64,000 bases of DNA, taken from contig JAFGJW010000016.1 in the NCBI GenBank assembly GCA_016928835.1, positions 1-64,000 on the forward strand, written 5' to 3'. This DNA is from Candidatus Woesearchaeota archaeon (GTDB lineage Archaea > Nanobdellota > Nanobdellia > Woesearchaeales > GW2011-AR15). The notes beneath the pieces are model-generated. The model did no database searches and was not told the origin of the DNA. It worked only from the letters and a program-made list of their open reading frames with translations. This document shows, piece by piece, positions 53,052 through 61,898 of this stretch (the first letter of the stretch is position 1; each line of letters opens with the position of its first letter). A program made the translations under genes and the position numbers.

Positions 53052-54431
53052 ATGGGGAATATTGAATCTATGCTAGAACTAGAAAGATTTCCTTGTAGTC
53101 TGAAACATCTTACACCTGAAGAGGAACATATTCCTGAACGGATCAGAAGTCGGTGGAGATCTTCTAGTGAACCGATTAAACTAGGTTATTATTCAAAGTT
53201 AATAGTAACAAATTGTGTTTTTAGTGATATTTATTATCATGAAAAGAATTTGCCAACGTATAGATCAGCACGGTCAAGATATATGCTGCAAACAGGGTTG
53301 AGTGCTAGCCAGATGGATCAGATTGAGCGCGGTGTTATTGATTCAATTTATAATCAAGCTAAGCAATTTTGTTCAGATAAAAGAAGAAGACACCCCGCCC
53401 AGTTAGCAATGTTTTATTATGCTTTAGTATGTGGGATGGACCCTTTTAAAGCAGCAGGTTTTGCACAAATGAGTAATCAATGGAGTGATAGATTTGATAC
53501 TCCTGGTCTTGGGCACTATATTGAGAAATGGGGAATTCCCTTATTTGGAAGACTCAACAATGAGCAATTATACAGAATAGTGCATGAAGAATTTCAAGCA
53601 TTTATCCACGAAATTGAACCACAAGTTGGTAGGATGGTTGATAGAAGAGCAGAACAATGCATACTTGATTCAAGAAGAACAAAACGCTTTATGGAACAGG
53701 TGTCTGCATATGGACATGAGAGAGAAACTGGAGTAGATTTGGGAGCAGGCACAGGTATTCTAGGATTAACCTTTCTTAATATGGGTGGTAAAAAATTATA
53801 TGCTGTTGAGAAAGAGGAACTTTTATGCCAATTTATGAAAAGAGTTGCTAACCGACTTGGTTTTTCTTCTCGTTTTCAGATTCTTACTACAGATGCAACG
53901 ACTGTTAATCTATCGGAGAAGGCAGATTATGTCATCGCAGAATTGATACACACAGCAGGTTCTCAGGAACCTTTAGTTGCGGCTATTCTTAATAGCAGAC
54001 AATATATAACGTCTTCAACTAGATTTCTGCCTTCCAAAATAGTTACTGATGTCCTAATTAAGTCCGGACTCCCTATTTTGGGACGCGCCACTTATGATGT
54101 TCTGGATTTAACTTCAGTTGATTGTCTTGATAAAGAAGTTATAGTTGATGTTCCAATTACCCAATCTGGAACCTTAACAACGATTGAATATCATTCCGTT
54201 GTATATCCAGGTGAGTTAAGCACAGAAGACCACTATGTTTCACACACGTTGGGGGTCTTAAGTGACTTAGGAAGTTGGACAATATCATCTCAATTGCAGT
54301 CAGGAGGATATAGACGTCATACTGTTTTTGTTCAACCAGGAGACACAGTAAGATTAAGAATTAATTCCAGATATGGACAGCCTATACCAAAATGCGAAGT
54401 TCTAGATCTTATTAGACCAGATTCAATATAA
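53052..54431 (+). CDS. PRMT-like methyltransferase with novel N-terminal domain
   Basis: 459 residues. Residues 1-210 are helical and unrecognised. Residues about 225-345 carry a SAM fold: VDLGAGTGILGL (motif I near 227), AVEKEE (acidic second strand), and the acidic post-II loop ADYVIAELIHTAG. The order and the C-terminal beta-rich part (STEDHYVSHTLGVLSDLG, then RHTVFVQPGDTVRLRI) recall protein arginine methyltransferases, but the double-E loop is replaced by a single E. Arg-rich and Lys-poor like the other orphans. No ribosome site; an AT-rich promoter lies upstream. Confidence 0.65.
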   Translation: MGNIESMLELERFPCSLKHLTPEEEHIPERIRSRWRSSSEPIKLGYYSKLIVTNCVFSDIYYHEKNLPTYRSARSRYMLQTGLSASQMDQIERGVIDSIYNQAKQFCSDKRRRHPAQLAMFYYALVCGMDPFKAAGFAQMSNQWSDRFDTPGLGHYIEKWGIPLFGRLNNEQLYRIVHEEFQAFIHEIEPQVGRMVDRRAEQCILDSRRTKRFMEQVSAYGHERETGVDLGAGTGILGLTFLNMGGKKLYAVEKEELLCQFMKRVANRLGFSSRFQILTTDATTVNLSEKADYVIAELIHTAGSQEPLVAAILNSRQYITSSTRFLPSKIVTDVLIKSGLPILGRATYDVLDLTSVDCLDKEVIVDVPITQSGTLTTIEYHSVVYPGELSTEDHYVSHTLGVLSDLGSWTISSQLQSGGYRRHTVFVQPGDTVRLRINSRYGQPIPKCEVLDLIRPDSI

Positions 54432-54456
54432 TATAAGTGGAAGTTTTTATCCTATC

Positions 54457-55242
54457 TTAACCAATATAATTAGTCTCTTTGTATTGCCGTAATTTCTTTA
54501 GATATTTTGACTCTGGCACCTTTTTAAGTGCATCAATATCCTTAAACTGGGATTCAACAGCTTCTATTTCTTTTTGAAGGTTTTTCATATTGAGATTTAA
54601 AGAGAACTTCTTGTCAAGTATCTTAATTAGTTTCTCAGCTTCTTTTAAGCCGATATACATAGGATGGCCGTATGTTTCAGCAAGCAGGCAAATCGCATCT
54701 ATTCCTCTCATGCCAGCCAATCCTAGCAGCAATCCAGAGACACCTATTATTGGACCAACAACGCCATAAACCTTTGGATTAATGTTCGCACTATTTTTAT
54801 ACCTTTTTATTATGCTCTTTGAATTGGCAGTGCAATAGACTTTGGGCTCTTTAGGCACTGTTCTCAATCCAATACCTCCTAGAGTAATAATTTCATATCC
54901 TTTGGCTTCTTGAAAAATATCTAAAACTTTTTCACAGAATTCATAGCACGATTCTTCATCTATGGGCTGAACATCTCCAATAAGAAACAACAAATCCTTT
55001 TTCTTCAGCTTAGCATATCTCAACTCTATTTTGGGCAGCTCAACCATACTCTGCTCATTGACAAACACAGAGTGAGGCAGTCTGTGAGAAAAAAAGCTGT
55101 ACAGCTGTTTTGATTTCAATTGCTCCTGCATAAAATCAACGGCAATCTTGCCGACATTGCCAATTCCAGGCAACCCAGCTATCAAGATAGGTGAATTTAC
55201 CTTCTTTATCTGCAAATGCTTCTCAACGTTCCACAAACTCAT
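54457..55242 (-). CDS. PAC2-family proteasome assembly chaperone-like protein
   Basis: 261 residues. PAC2 pattern: ILIAGLPGIGNVGKIAVDFM, the LLFLIGDVQPIDEESCYEF strand-loop, and ITLGGIGLRTVPKEP. Homologs help assemble proteasomes or related complexes. The start at 55242 is 33 nt after a TATA box (AAATTATATAAAC), consistent with a near-leaderless mRNA; the longer frame is rejected. A C-terminal helical tail of 50 residues is charged. Confidence 0.85.
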   Translation of the reverse strand: MSLWNVEKHLQIKKVNSPILIAGLPGIGNVGKIAVDFMQEQLKSKQLYSFFSHRLPHSVFVNEQSMVELPKIELRYAKLKKKDLLFLIGDVQPIDEESCYEFCEKVLDIFQEAKGYEIITLGGIGLRTVPKEPKVYCTANSKSIIKRYKNSANINPKVYGVVGPIIGVSGLLLGLAGMRGIDAICLLAETYGHPMYIGLKEAEKLIKILDKKFSLNLNMKNLQKEIEAVESQFKDIDALKKVPESKYLKKLRQYKETNYIG

Positions 55243-55333
55243 TTTATGCAGTTGAAGATAGCCCTGTTTATATAATTTATGCAAATATGAAATCTAACAT
55301 TTTCAATGTGTTTTTAATTAAATTTAAATATAA

Positions 55334-56836
55334 ATGCGTATGACACAGGGCAAAATGACAACAATTGTTAGAGACTTGCGAGAAAAAATTCAGAATGCTT
55401 CTTCAACAATTACTTTAGACGATCTGCTTCTTACAAATTTTCCAGAATTGAGACAACAAAGTGGAGAACATTATATCAGCTATGAAGCTCTGGCTGATAT
55501 TATTAAGTTGGACACTGAAATTACAGATCAAGACTTAGAAAAGTTCAAACGAGCTTATAATTATGCTCAGGAACGTCACAAAGATGATAGGAGAAAATCT
55601 GAGGGTGTTCCATTTTATTATCATCTTGATAGAGTGCTATTAATGCTTTCCTTATTTGGGATAAAGAGAGAAGGAGTGGATATCCTAACAGCAGCTGTTC
55701 TTCATGATGTCCTGGATAATGTGAAAGAGAATGGCCAACGTTCCGAGATTGAGACTAAAATAAAGCAAGACTTTGGACCAGAGACATATTCTTTGATTGA
55801 AGCTATGTCAGATTCACACAAAACCAGCAACTATTTACAAAAGAGAGCAGTAAAAAGAGAACACCTAAGCCATATGTTTTACCATACTACCAACACATGG
55901 AACTGGATAATCCATATTCTTGACAGGATTGATAATCTAAGAGATGCAAGACAAGCTTATTCCTTTTCCACATTGCGAATGAAGCTTGAGGAGTGCTGGT
56001 TGTACTACCTTCCTATGGCTTATTCGCTGAGCCCAGTTTTGGGACAGATTATGGAACATCAACTTCATGGATTTGAGGACATATTCAGGCCAGAGGTTCT
56101 TATGCAATGTGATGATGGAGCAGTTCTTTATCAACCTCCCGCATATAAAGCTTATAAAGCACTTTCAGAAGCAATTCAATTTGAAGATGAGGGAGTTATC
56201 TTGGAACCTTCTGCATCTCAGGCTGGAAAAGCAGTCTCAGATACAATTCAATTATCTTATAGTTTATATCCCCGTTTGCCAGAACCTGAGACCGCACGCA
56301 GAATAAAAAAACCAATACAGAATACGTGTTGCGCAGCTTTTGATGAAGACAAATCAGCTTATGTTGTCCGTCTTGTCCACTTGCTGCATCATCAAGAAAG
56401 GCTTTCAGTTGCGTATATAGAAGAGTTATACCTTAGCATGCAGCCAAATGAGGAGCCAATGCAGGCAACTGATGAGCTTATCGGAGATATGGCAAGAATA
56501 ATAGACAGATTATTTCCACAATTGGAAAAATCTACTATGCAACAGGACTTATACACATCAGATAAAGGAAATCTAGTATATAGAATAACTATCGAGAATG
56601 CAGAGGGAATCAAAGAAATATTAAATATTGTAGAACAACAAGTATTTGCACAGGATGGTATTAGGATTGCATATTGGTATGGTCCAAAAGACTATACAGA
56701 ATCTACATCGCCACCTATTTGCAGAGGTGATGCATTGTATTATGTCCCGCAAGATGACAAAGGAAAAACTCAACTGTTAAGGGTTGTGTTTATACACCAA
56801 AACCCTGAATATGATTACAGATCAAGTTTTGGCTAG
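55334..56836 (+). CDS. SpoT/RelA HD-domain-like protein
   Basis: 500 residues. Residues about 75-215 follow the HD hydrolase domain of bacterial RelA/SpoT: YAQERHKDDRRKSEGVPFYY then H, AAVLHDVLDNV, a helix ending FGPETYSLIEAMS, and ILDRIDNLRDAR. The metal-binding H and HD are kept. The catalytic ED pair after HD (HDVVED in SpoT) reads HDVLDN, so activity may differ. There is no synthetase domain; residues 230-500 are unrecognised. Family members degrade (p)ppGpp, which is not established in archaea. It stands alone with its own promoter. Confidence 0.75.
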   Translation: MRMTQGKMTTIVRDLREKIQNASSTITLDDLLLTNFPELRQQSGEHYISYEALADIIKLDTEITDQDLEKFKRAYNYAQERHKDDRRKSEGVPFYYHLDRVLLMLSLFGIKREGVDILTAAVLHDVLDNVKENGQRSEIETKIKQDFGPETYSLIEAMSDSHKTSNYLQKRAVKREHLSHMFYHTTNTWNWIIHILDRIDNLRDARQAYSFSTLRMKLEECWLYYLPMAYSLSPVLGQIMEHQLHGFEDIFRPEVLMQCDDGAVLYQPPAYKAYKALSEAIQFEDEGVILEPSASQAGKAVSDTIQLSYSLYPRLPEPETARRIKKPIQNTCCAAFDEDKSAYVVRLVHLLHHQERLSVAYIEELYLSMQPNEEPMQATDELIGDMARIIDRLFPQLEKSTMQQDLYTSDKGNLVYRITIENAEGIKEILNIVEQQVFAQDGIRIAYWYGPKDYTESTSPPICRGDALYYVPQDDKGKTQLLRVVFIHQNPEYDYRSSFG

Positions 56837-56893
56837 TTTTTCTTAATCATATTCTGCAAAACAATTTTAAACTTGAACACTTTTGTAATTGAA

Positions 56894-57781
56894 ATGACTA
56901 AAAAACACACAGTAGGCGGCCAGGCAATTGTTGAAGGGGTTCTGATGAAAAATTCTAAAAGTTTAGTAATGGCTGTAAGAAAAAAAAACAATGAGATAAA
57001 AACAAAAAAGAGAAAGATACAAAATAAGAAATATCCGCCAGTTATTAGGGGGTTAGTAAATCTAATTGATATGCTTAAATATGGATTTGATGCAATCATA
57101 TGGTCAAGCAAAGAATATTATGAAGACGAGGAGCAAATAAGCAAGGCTGAAATCTTCACAACCGTAGCGTTATCAGCTGTATTTTCTATCGTACTGTTTG
57201 TTGCAGCCCCTTATTACATTACAATTTTAATGAGATTCAGTGAACTTCTTTCTCCTCTTGTCTTTAATCTTGTTGACTCCCTTGTTAAGATAGTCTTTTT
57301 TATCGTGTTTTTAGTAATTATCTCTTCAATGAAAGATATACGAAGGACTTTTGAATACCATGGAGCAGAACACAAAGTAGTTAATTGCTATGAACACGGG
57401 GAAAAGCTTACTGTAAAGAATGTAAAAAAATACAGCACGCTTCACCCGAGATGCGGCACTGCCTTCATTATGATTATTTTTTTAGTCAGCATTCTCGTTT
57501 TCTCTTTCTATCCCTTAATAATAACAGCCATATGGCCTGATTTCATTCTGGTGAAATCTATACCAAGAAGAATGGTGCTCTTCACATTAAGAATAATCTC
57601 AATTCCATTAATAGCTGGAATTTCATATGAATTTTTAAAATTCACAGCTGATAAAAAAGATGAAAGGGTTTTTGCCTCTCTAATTCTCCCCGGCCTGCTT
57701 TTGCAGAAACTTACAACAAGAGAACCAGACAATCGGCAGATAGAGGTCGCAGTAAAGGCACTGAAAGAGCTTATTTCCTAA
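56894..57781 (+). CDS. DUF1385 membrane protein
   Basis: 295 residues. N-terminal GGQAIVEGVLMK, a central EYHGAEHKVVNCYEH with several histidines and glutamates, and LHPRCGTAF are DUF1385 hallmarks. Four or five membrane segments. In bacteria the family is linked to cell division or envelope metabolism without a defined reaction; the invariant His/Glu/Cys suggest a metal-dependent activity. The stop overlaps the convergent coiled-coil gene by 11 nt. Confidence 0.85.
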   Translation: MTKKHTVGGQAIVEGVLMKNSKSLVMAVRKKNNEIKTKKRKIQNKKYPPVIRGLVNLIDMLKYGFDAIIWSSKEYYEDEEQISKAEIFTTVALSAVFSIVLFVAAPYYITILMRFSELLSPLVFNLVDSLVKIVFFIVFLVIISSMKDIRRTFEYHGAEHKVVNCYEHGEKLTVKNVKKYSTLHPRCGTAFIMIIFLVSILVFSFYPLIITAIWPDFILVKSIPRRMVLFTLRIISIPLIAGISYEFLKFTADKKDERVFASLILPGLLLQKLTTREPDNRQIEVAVKALKELIS

Positions 57782-58154
57782 GCACAAGTATATTCTGAAT
57801 AATCATCTTGAATTCATCCTTTGATATTTTATCTTCAAAACTAAACATAGCTACCCTTTTATTCAGTTTTTCAAAATCATCCCTTGTTCCAAGCGACTTA
57901 AAAAATTCTATCTGTCTAAGAAAATAGTTTGCAGAAGTCATAAAATCTTTTCTCATCTCATTCAGCTCATCTTTTAATAGCTTAATCTGTTCCAATACAT
58001 GTTCCGCTCCTGAGAGCCATTCTTTTTCCCTGGAATCAAGAAACCTTTCTATGTCATCTGCAGACATCTCGATATCATTGACACGATTGAAGGAATCTTT
58101 TACAATCTTGTCATACTCATTGCTTATACTTGGCTTGGTTGCTGTCTGCTTCAT
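57771..58154 (-). CDS. small coiled-coil protein
   Basis: 127 residues with a long coiled coil (about 45-95, EHVLEQIKLLKDELNEMRKD). No family recognised. It is convergent and overlapping with the DUF1385 gene and divergent from the large HhH protein. Confidence 0.65.
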   Translation of the reverse strand: MKQTATKPSISNEYDKIVKDSFNRVNDIEMSADDIERFLDSREKEWLSGAEHVLEQIKLLKDELNEMRKDFMTSANYFLRQIEFFKSLGTRDDFEKLNKRVAMFSFEDKISKDEFKMIIQNILVLRK

Positions 58155-58268
58155 ATATTAAAATAAATTGTTCTTGTATATATTTTTTATTGCAGCTATT
58201 AGCCATTGTTACTATTAATTAAATACAACAAAATTATATATACTGATATGATTAATCTTAATATCAAA

Positions 58269-60443
58269 ATGGCAAAAGATACTACTAATAAGAATATTCT
58301 GAAGGAACTACCGAGTCCTCCAGAACTTAATCAAGACAGTTCTCCTGAGCAAAAAGCACCTACAAAAGGGTTTTTCGGCAAGCTCTTTCAGAAGAAACCA
58401 AAACAGGACAAGATAGTGAAAGAATACAATGATTTCATAAGCGATACAGAAGAAGACACACCTATCCCAGAGACCCCTTTACTTACTGATGAAAAGGATA
58501 TTGAACTTGATATTCCAGAGCCGCCAAAAGAGATGGAAGAGATGCCTGCTAAGAAAAAAGTGGCTGAACAAGAAGAAGATTCACTTGAAGGTCTTGATAT
58601 ACCTGAGTTGCCCGACCTAAAAGAGTTTAAGGAAGATATGAAATTTGATGAAAAACCAGAAGATATTAAACCACAAGCGGCTTTGCCAGAACCTCCAAAA
58701 TTTGCTGTTCAGGAAGATACGAAAACATCTGGCAAAAATAAAAAGGGCAAAGCAGATAAAAAGGGCCGAGAAAAATCTGATATTAAGGATATGCCCAAAC
58801 CACCTAAGGAGCCTATTGATACGAAGCAAAAGTTTGAACTTGGCAATATTATCCCAGAACCTCCAAAGTTCATGGGCAAAGAGGTCTCAAAACCGGAACT
58901 TCCCGCACGAGAACCTGTTGATTTTGAGGAAATGCCTGAATTCCATTTCAATGAACTGCCTTCAAAGGAAGATGAGCCAGAAGCATTAAAGAAAATTGAA
59001 GAGGAAAAGGTTAATATAGAATTGCCAGAAATAGATGAGAAAGAGCTGGAAAATTTGGAAAAAGGCTTTGATGTTAAGGAAAAAGAAGAAACAAAATTAG
59101 AACAAATAGATAAAAAAGAAGAAGAAGAACCAAAGAAAATAATTGAAGAGAAACAAGAAGAACCTTATGTACCAGCAGCCCTGAATGAAGTGAAGGGTAT
59201 AGGGCCAAAGACAGAACAGGCTCTTAAAAAAATTAAAATCAAAACTGTTGACGAGCTTGCCGAAGCAGATCATAAGCATGTGGCAGACAAGCTAAAAATA
59301 TCAGAAAAAAAAGCAAAAAAGATAATTAAACATGCTAAAAAAATATCAAAAAAGAAAAGAGCGAGCAGACCACAAGAAGAGCAGAAGAGCGGAATCAGTG
59401 CATTGATCGAAGAGCTTGAAAAAGAAAAAGATGAGCTGCAGCAGCTAAAGAGAAAACTACCAGGCAAAGTAATTAAGATTAGAGGCCATGAGGACATACT
59501 TAATCTTCTTGAGAAACTGGAAAAGAAAAAGCTTGAATTAATTGAATATGAGACAAAGCTGAAAGAGAAGGAAGAGACACTTGAAACCCATAAAGAAACA
59601 CATAAAAGAGATGCTGAATATATAGACAAATTAAAAAGAAGACTAGATCATGATATCAGGGAAAGAACACAATACTTGGTTAATCTAGAAAAGGAATTCT
59701 TCAACCGCGGCCAGGAGCTGGCTAAGAGGCAGTCGGACACAGAGTTGAAAGAAGAACAGCTTAAAGAAAGAGGAGAAATGCTTCAGGATAAGGAGGCCAA
59801 TCTGAAAAAGCTTGAGCATGGTTTGGAGGATAAAGAGATTACAGTAAAGGCTAAAGAAGACAAAGTGAAGAATATATTGAAAGAGATGGACAAGCAAAGC
59901 ACTATGCTGAGACAAAAAGAAGAGGCACTAGAAAAGAGAGAGCTGGAATATCTAAAGAAGCTCGAGACATTGGAGGGCCACGAGAAAACAGTCAAGGAAG
60001 AACTTGAGCAGAAGAAGAAGGATCTTGAACACAAGGAGAAAAAATATTCTAAGAAGCTGAAAGAGGCAGAAAAAACAGAATTCCTCAAAGAAGAATTAGA
60101 GGACGAAAGAGACAAATTAGAAGATGATGAATTTAAGCAATACCTCCATGAAAAGCTTGGTCTAATCAAAGAGACTGGAGTAACAGTTGGTGATGTTGAG
60201 ACAACTCAACACCTTCACGTCCCAAAAGACAGTGAGTCTAGCGATGAAAATGTCAGTTCACTGATACACAAGTGCAGACATCTTGTTAAGATAGGAAGAA
60301 TAAATGAAGCAAAGTTACTATATAATAAAGTAAGAGATAAGTTCTACAACCTTAGATTGGGCTCAGATCCAGAGAAAGAGACAGTATATAATGAGATAAG
60401 GGGACTTTATGACGAGATAAATTTGGCAGATTTGGGAAAATAA
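58269..60443 (+). CDS. large HhH/coiled-coil protein
   Basis: 724 residues. Residues 1-280 are low complexity with repeated proline-leucine units such as LPEPPKF, IPEPPKF and DIPELPD. A helix-hairpin-helix pair is near residues 304-360 (LNEVKGIGPKTEQALKKI, DELAEADHKHVADKLKI). Residues 375-640 are a nearly continuous charged coiled coil. The C-terminal 80 residues are helical. The HhH suggests contact with DNA or RNA and the rest suggests a structural scaffold, perhaps in the envelope or nucleoid. Upstream ATG at 58248 is possible. The SpoIIM gene follows 7 nt downstream. Confidence 0.75.
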   Translation: MAKDTTNKNILKELPSPPELNQDSSPEQKAPTKGFFGKLFQKKPKQDKIVKEYNDFISDTEEDTPIPETPLLTDEKDIELDIPEPPKEMEEMPAKKKVAEQEEDSLEGLDIPELPDLKEFKEDMKFDEKPEDIKPQAALPEPPKFAVQEDTKTSGKNKKGKADKKGREKSDIKDMPKPPKEPIDTKQKFELGNIIPEPPKFMGKEVSKPELPAREPVDFEEMPEFHFNELPSKEDEPEALKKIEEEKVNIELPEIDEKELENLEKGFDVKEKEETKLEQIDKKEEEEPKKIIEEKQEEPYVPAALNEVKGIGPKTEQALKKIKIKTVDELAEADHKHVADKLKISEKKAKKIIKHAKKISKKKRASRPQEEQKSGISALIEELEKEKDELQQLKRKLPGKVIKIRGHEDILNLLEKLEKKKLELIEYETKLKEKEETLETHKETHKRDAEYIDKLKRRLDHDIRERTQYLVNLEKEFFNRGQELAKRQSDTELKEEQLKERGEMLQDKEANLKKLEHGLEDKEITVKAKEDKVKNILKEMDKQSTMLRQKEEALEKRELEYLKKLETLEGHEKTVKEELEQKKKDLEHKEKKYSKKLKEAEKTEFLKEELEDERDKLEDDEFKQYLHEKLGLIKETGVTVGDVETTQHLHVPKDSESSDENVSSLIHKCRHLVKIGRINEAKLLYNKVRDKFYNLRLGSDPEKETVYNEIRGLYDEINLADLGK

Positions 60444-60450
60444 TATTAAA

Positions 60451-61293
60451 ATGGTCCTTGAACAGTTTCTCCCTGCAGAGGTTGTTGAGAAAAGGCCTCT
60501 GCTCTCTTTTGTTCTTGGGTTTGTATATTCACTTGTCAGTATTTTTGTTGCTTCGCTAATCTTCAAATCAAGCTGTGGCCAGTTTGCAGTAGCATTCGCT
60601 GCTCTGCTCCTGTTTCCCATTATTAATAGGATACTGCTCATTGAAGAGAAACAGGCATCGCACGAGAAGAAAATCTCTTTTAGGACGATACTCAGAGACC
60701 ATTCGGATGTGTTTGAGGTCTTTTTGTTTATGTTTTTTGGCATATTTACTGCTTTTGTACTAGTGAGCCTCTTTGTTAAGTCTGATTCACTCGTCACACT
60801 ATTTAATCCGCAATTAAGGAGAGTAGGTATTTTAGGTAATGTTTTTGCAGACCATGAACTATTCTGGAGAATCTATCTCAATAACCTACTTGTATTGATA
60901 GTCTGTTTTCTTTTGTCAATATTCTATGGGGCTGGTTCAATTGTGTTCTTAGCGTGGAATGCCTCTGTATGGGGAGTATTCTTTGGCTATAGTGCAAGAT
61001 ACGCATTTGCTAAGCTGAGTCCTATTGTTGGCTTTATAACTTATACTCTTCCCTATGTTCCTCATATGATAACAGAAGCAACCAGCTATTTGTTCGGCGC
61101 ATTTTCAGGAGGGATATTCAGCAGGGCTCTAAGCACAGAGCTGCTGCATGGCGATTACACTTTCAGCAAAAAGAAATTTATCATAGCAGATAGGAAGATA
61201 TTCCAAGACTCTATCATGTTCCTGTTCCTAAGCTTTCTCATGGTAACTGTAGCTGCTATCCTAGAAGTCTATGTGTTTCCACTCATAATCTAA
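60451..61293 (+). CDS. SpoIIM-like membrane protein
   Basis: 280 residues with about seven membrane helices. The C-terminal half has the stage II sporulation M pattern: LSIFYGAGSIVFLAWNASVW then GVFFGY, and a YTLPYVPHMITEATSYLF helix. In bacteria these proteins help shape membranes; the archaeal role is unknown. It starts 7 nt after the large HhH protein and probably shares its mRNA. Confidence 0.85.
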   Translation: MVLEQFLPAEVVEKRPLLSFVLGFVYSLVSIFVASLIFKSSCGQFAVAFAALLLFPIINRILLIEEKQASHEKKISFRTILRDHSDVFEVFLFMFFGIFTAFVLVSLFVKSDSLVTLFNPQLRRVGILGNVFADHELFWRIYLNNLLVLIVCFLLSIFYGAGSIVFLAWNASVWGVFFGYSARYAFAKLSPIVGFITYTLPYVPHMITEATSYLFGAFSGGIFSRALSTELLHGDYTFSKKKFIIADRKIFQDSIMFLFLSFLMVTVAAILEVYVFPLII

Positions 61294-61299
61294 GATATA

Positions 61300-61770
61300 T
61301 TACAACTTCCCACCACAACTGCTGCAGAACCTATGATGTCCGTGTACAGGGCTACCACAATTAGGACAGAATTTCTTAGCATGCTGAGTTTGATGCATTG
61401 TATGATGTTCGGACGGTTGTGAATGACCCTGATGGGTATAGTGTGTTGTCTGATGCGGATGTGTCTGGTATTGGGAAGGATGAGTAGCTCTCTCAAATGC
61501 ACCGCCTTGTTGAACTTGTTGTGGCTGTGCTGACTGCTGCATTCTACTATATTCTCTCTGGGCCCTTCTCCTCTCCACTTCTTCATCTGTATTTCTCCTC
61601 ATCACTCTAACTTTAATTATGCCATATATTATCATAAGAACCCCAACAATCAGCGTAATTATAAAAAAATTAGTATTCTGTTTCCTAAGGAATGCAAGGA
61701 AGAAAGAAATTACTGAAACTAACAAACCGACACCAATGAACACTACTCCCGGAATCTCTCCCACACTCAT
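61300..61770 (-). CDS. membrane protein with His-rich linker and zinc ribbon
   Basis: 156 residues. Two membrane segments near the N terminus (VVFIGVGLLVSVISFFLAFL, TLIVGVLMIIYGIIKV), a Gln/His-rich linker (TTHYTHQGHSQPSEHH), and a C-terminal zinc ribbon FCPNCGSPVHGHHRFCSSCG. The start 61770 is preferred to 61806 because the TATA box TTTTATATAATG overlaps the upstream ATGs. The His-rich linker may bind metal. Confidence 0.65.
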   Translation of the reverse strand: MSVGEIPGVVFIGVGLLVSVISFFLAFLRKQNTNFFIITLIVGVLMIIYGIIKVRVMRRNTDEEVERRRAQREYSRMQQSAQPQQVQQGGAFERATHPSQYQTHPHQTTHYTHQGHSQPSEHHTMHQTQHAKKFCPNCGSPVHGHHRFCSSCGGKL

Positions 61771-61898
61771 CACCAATCTAATGGTTGTAGATAATACTTT
61801 CATCATTATATAAATTTTTTTATTTAGAAAGTTTTTAAATTTGTTGGTTTTCCCATTTTTCAGTTAATTTTATAAAAAATACTGCTTTTGCATTAAAT

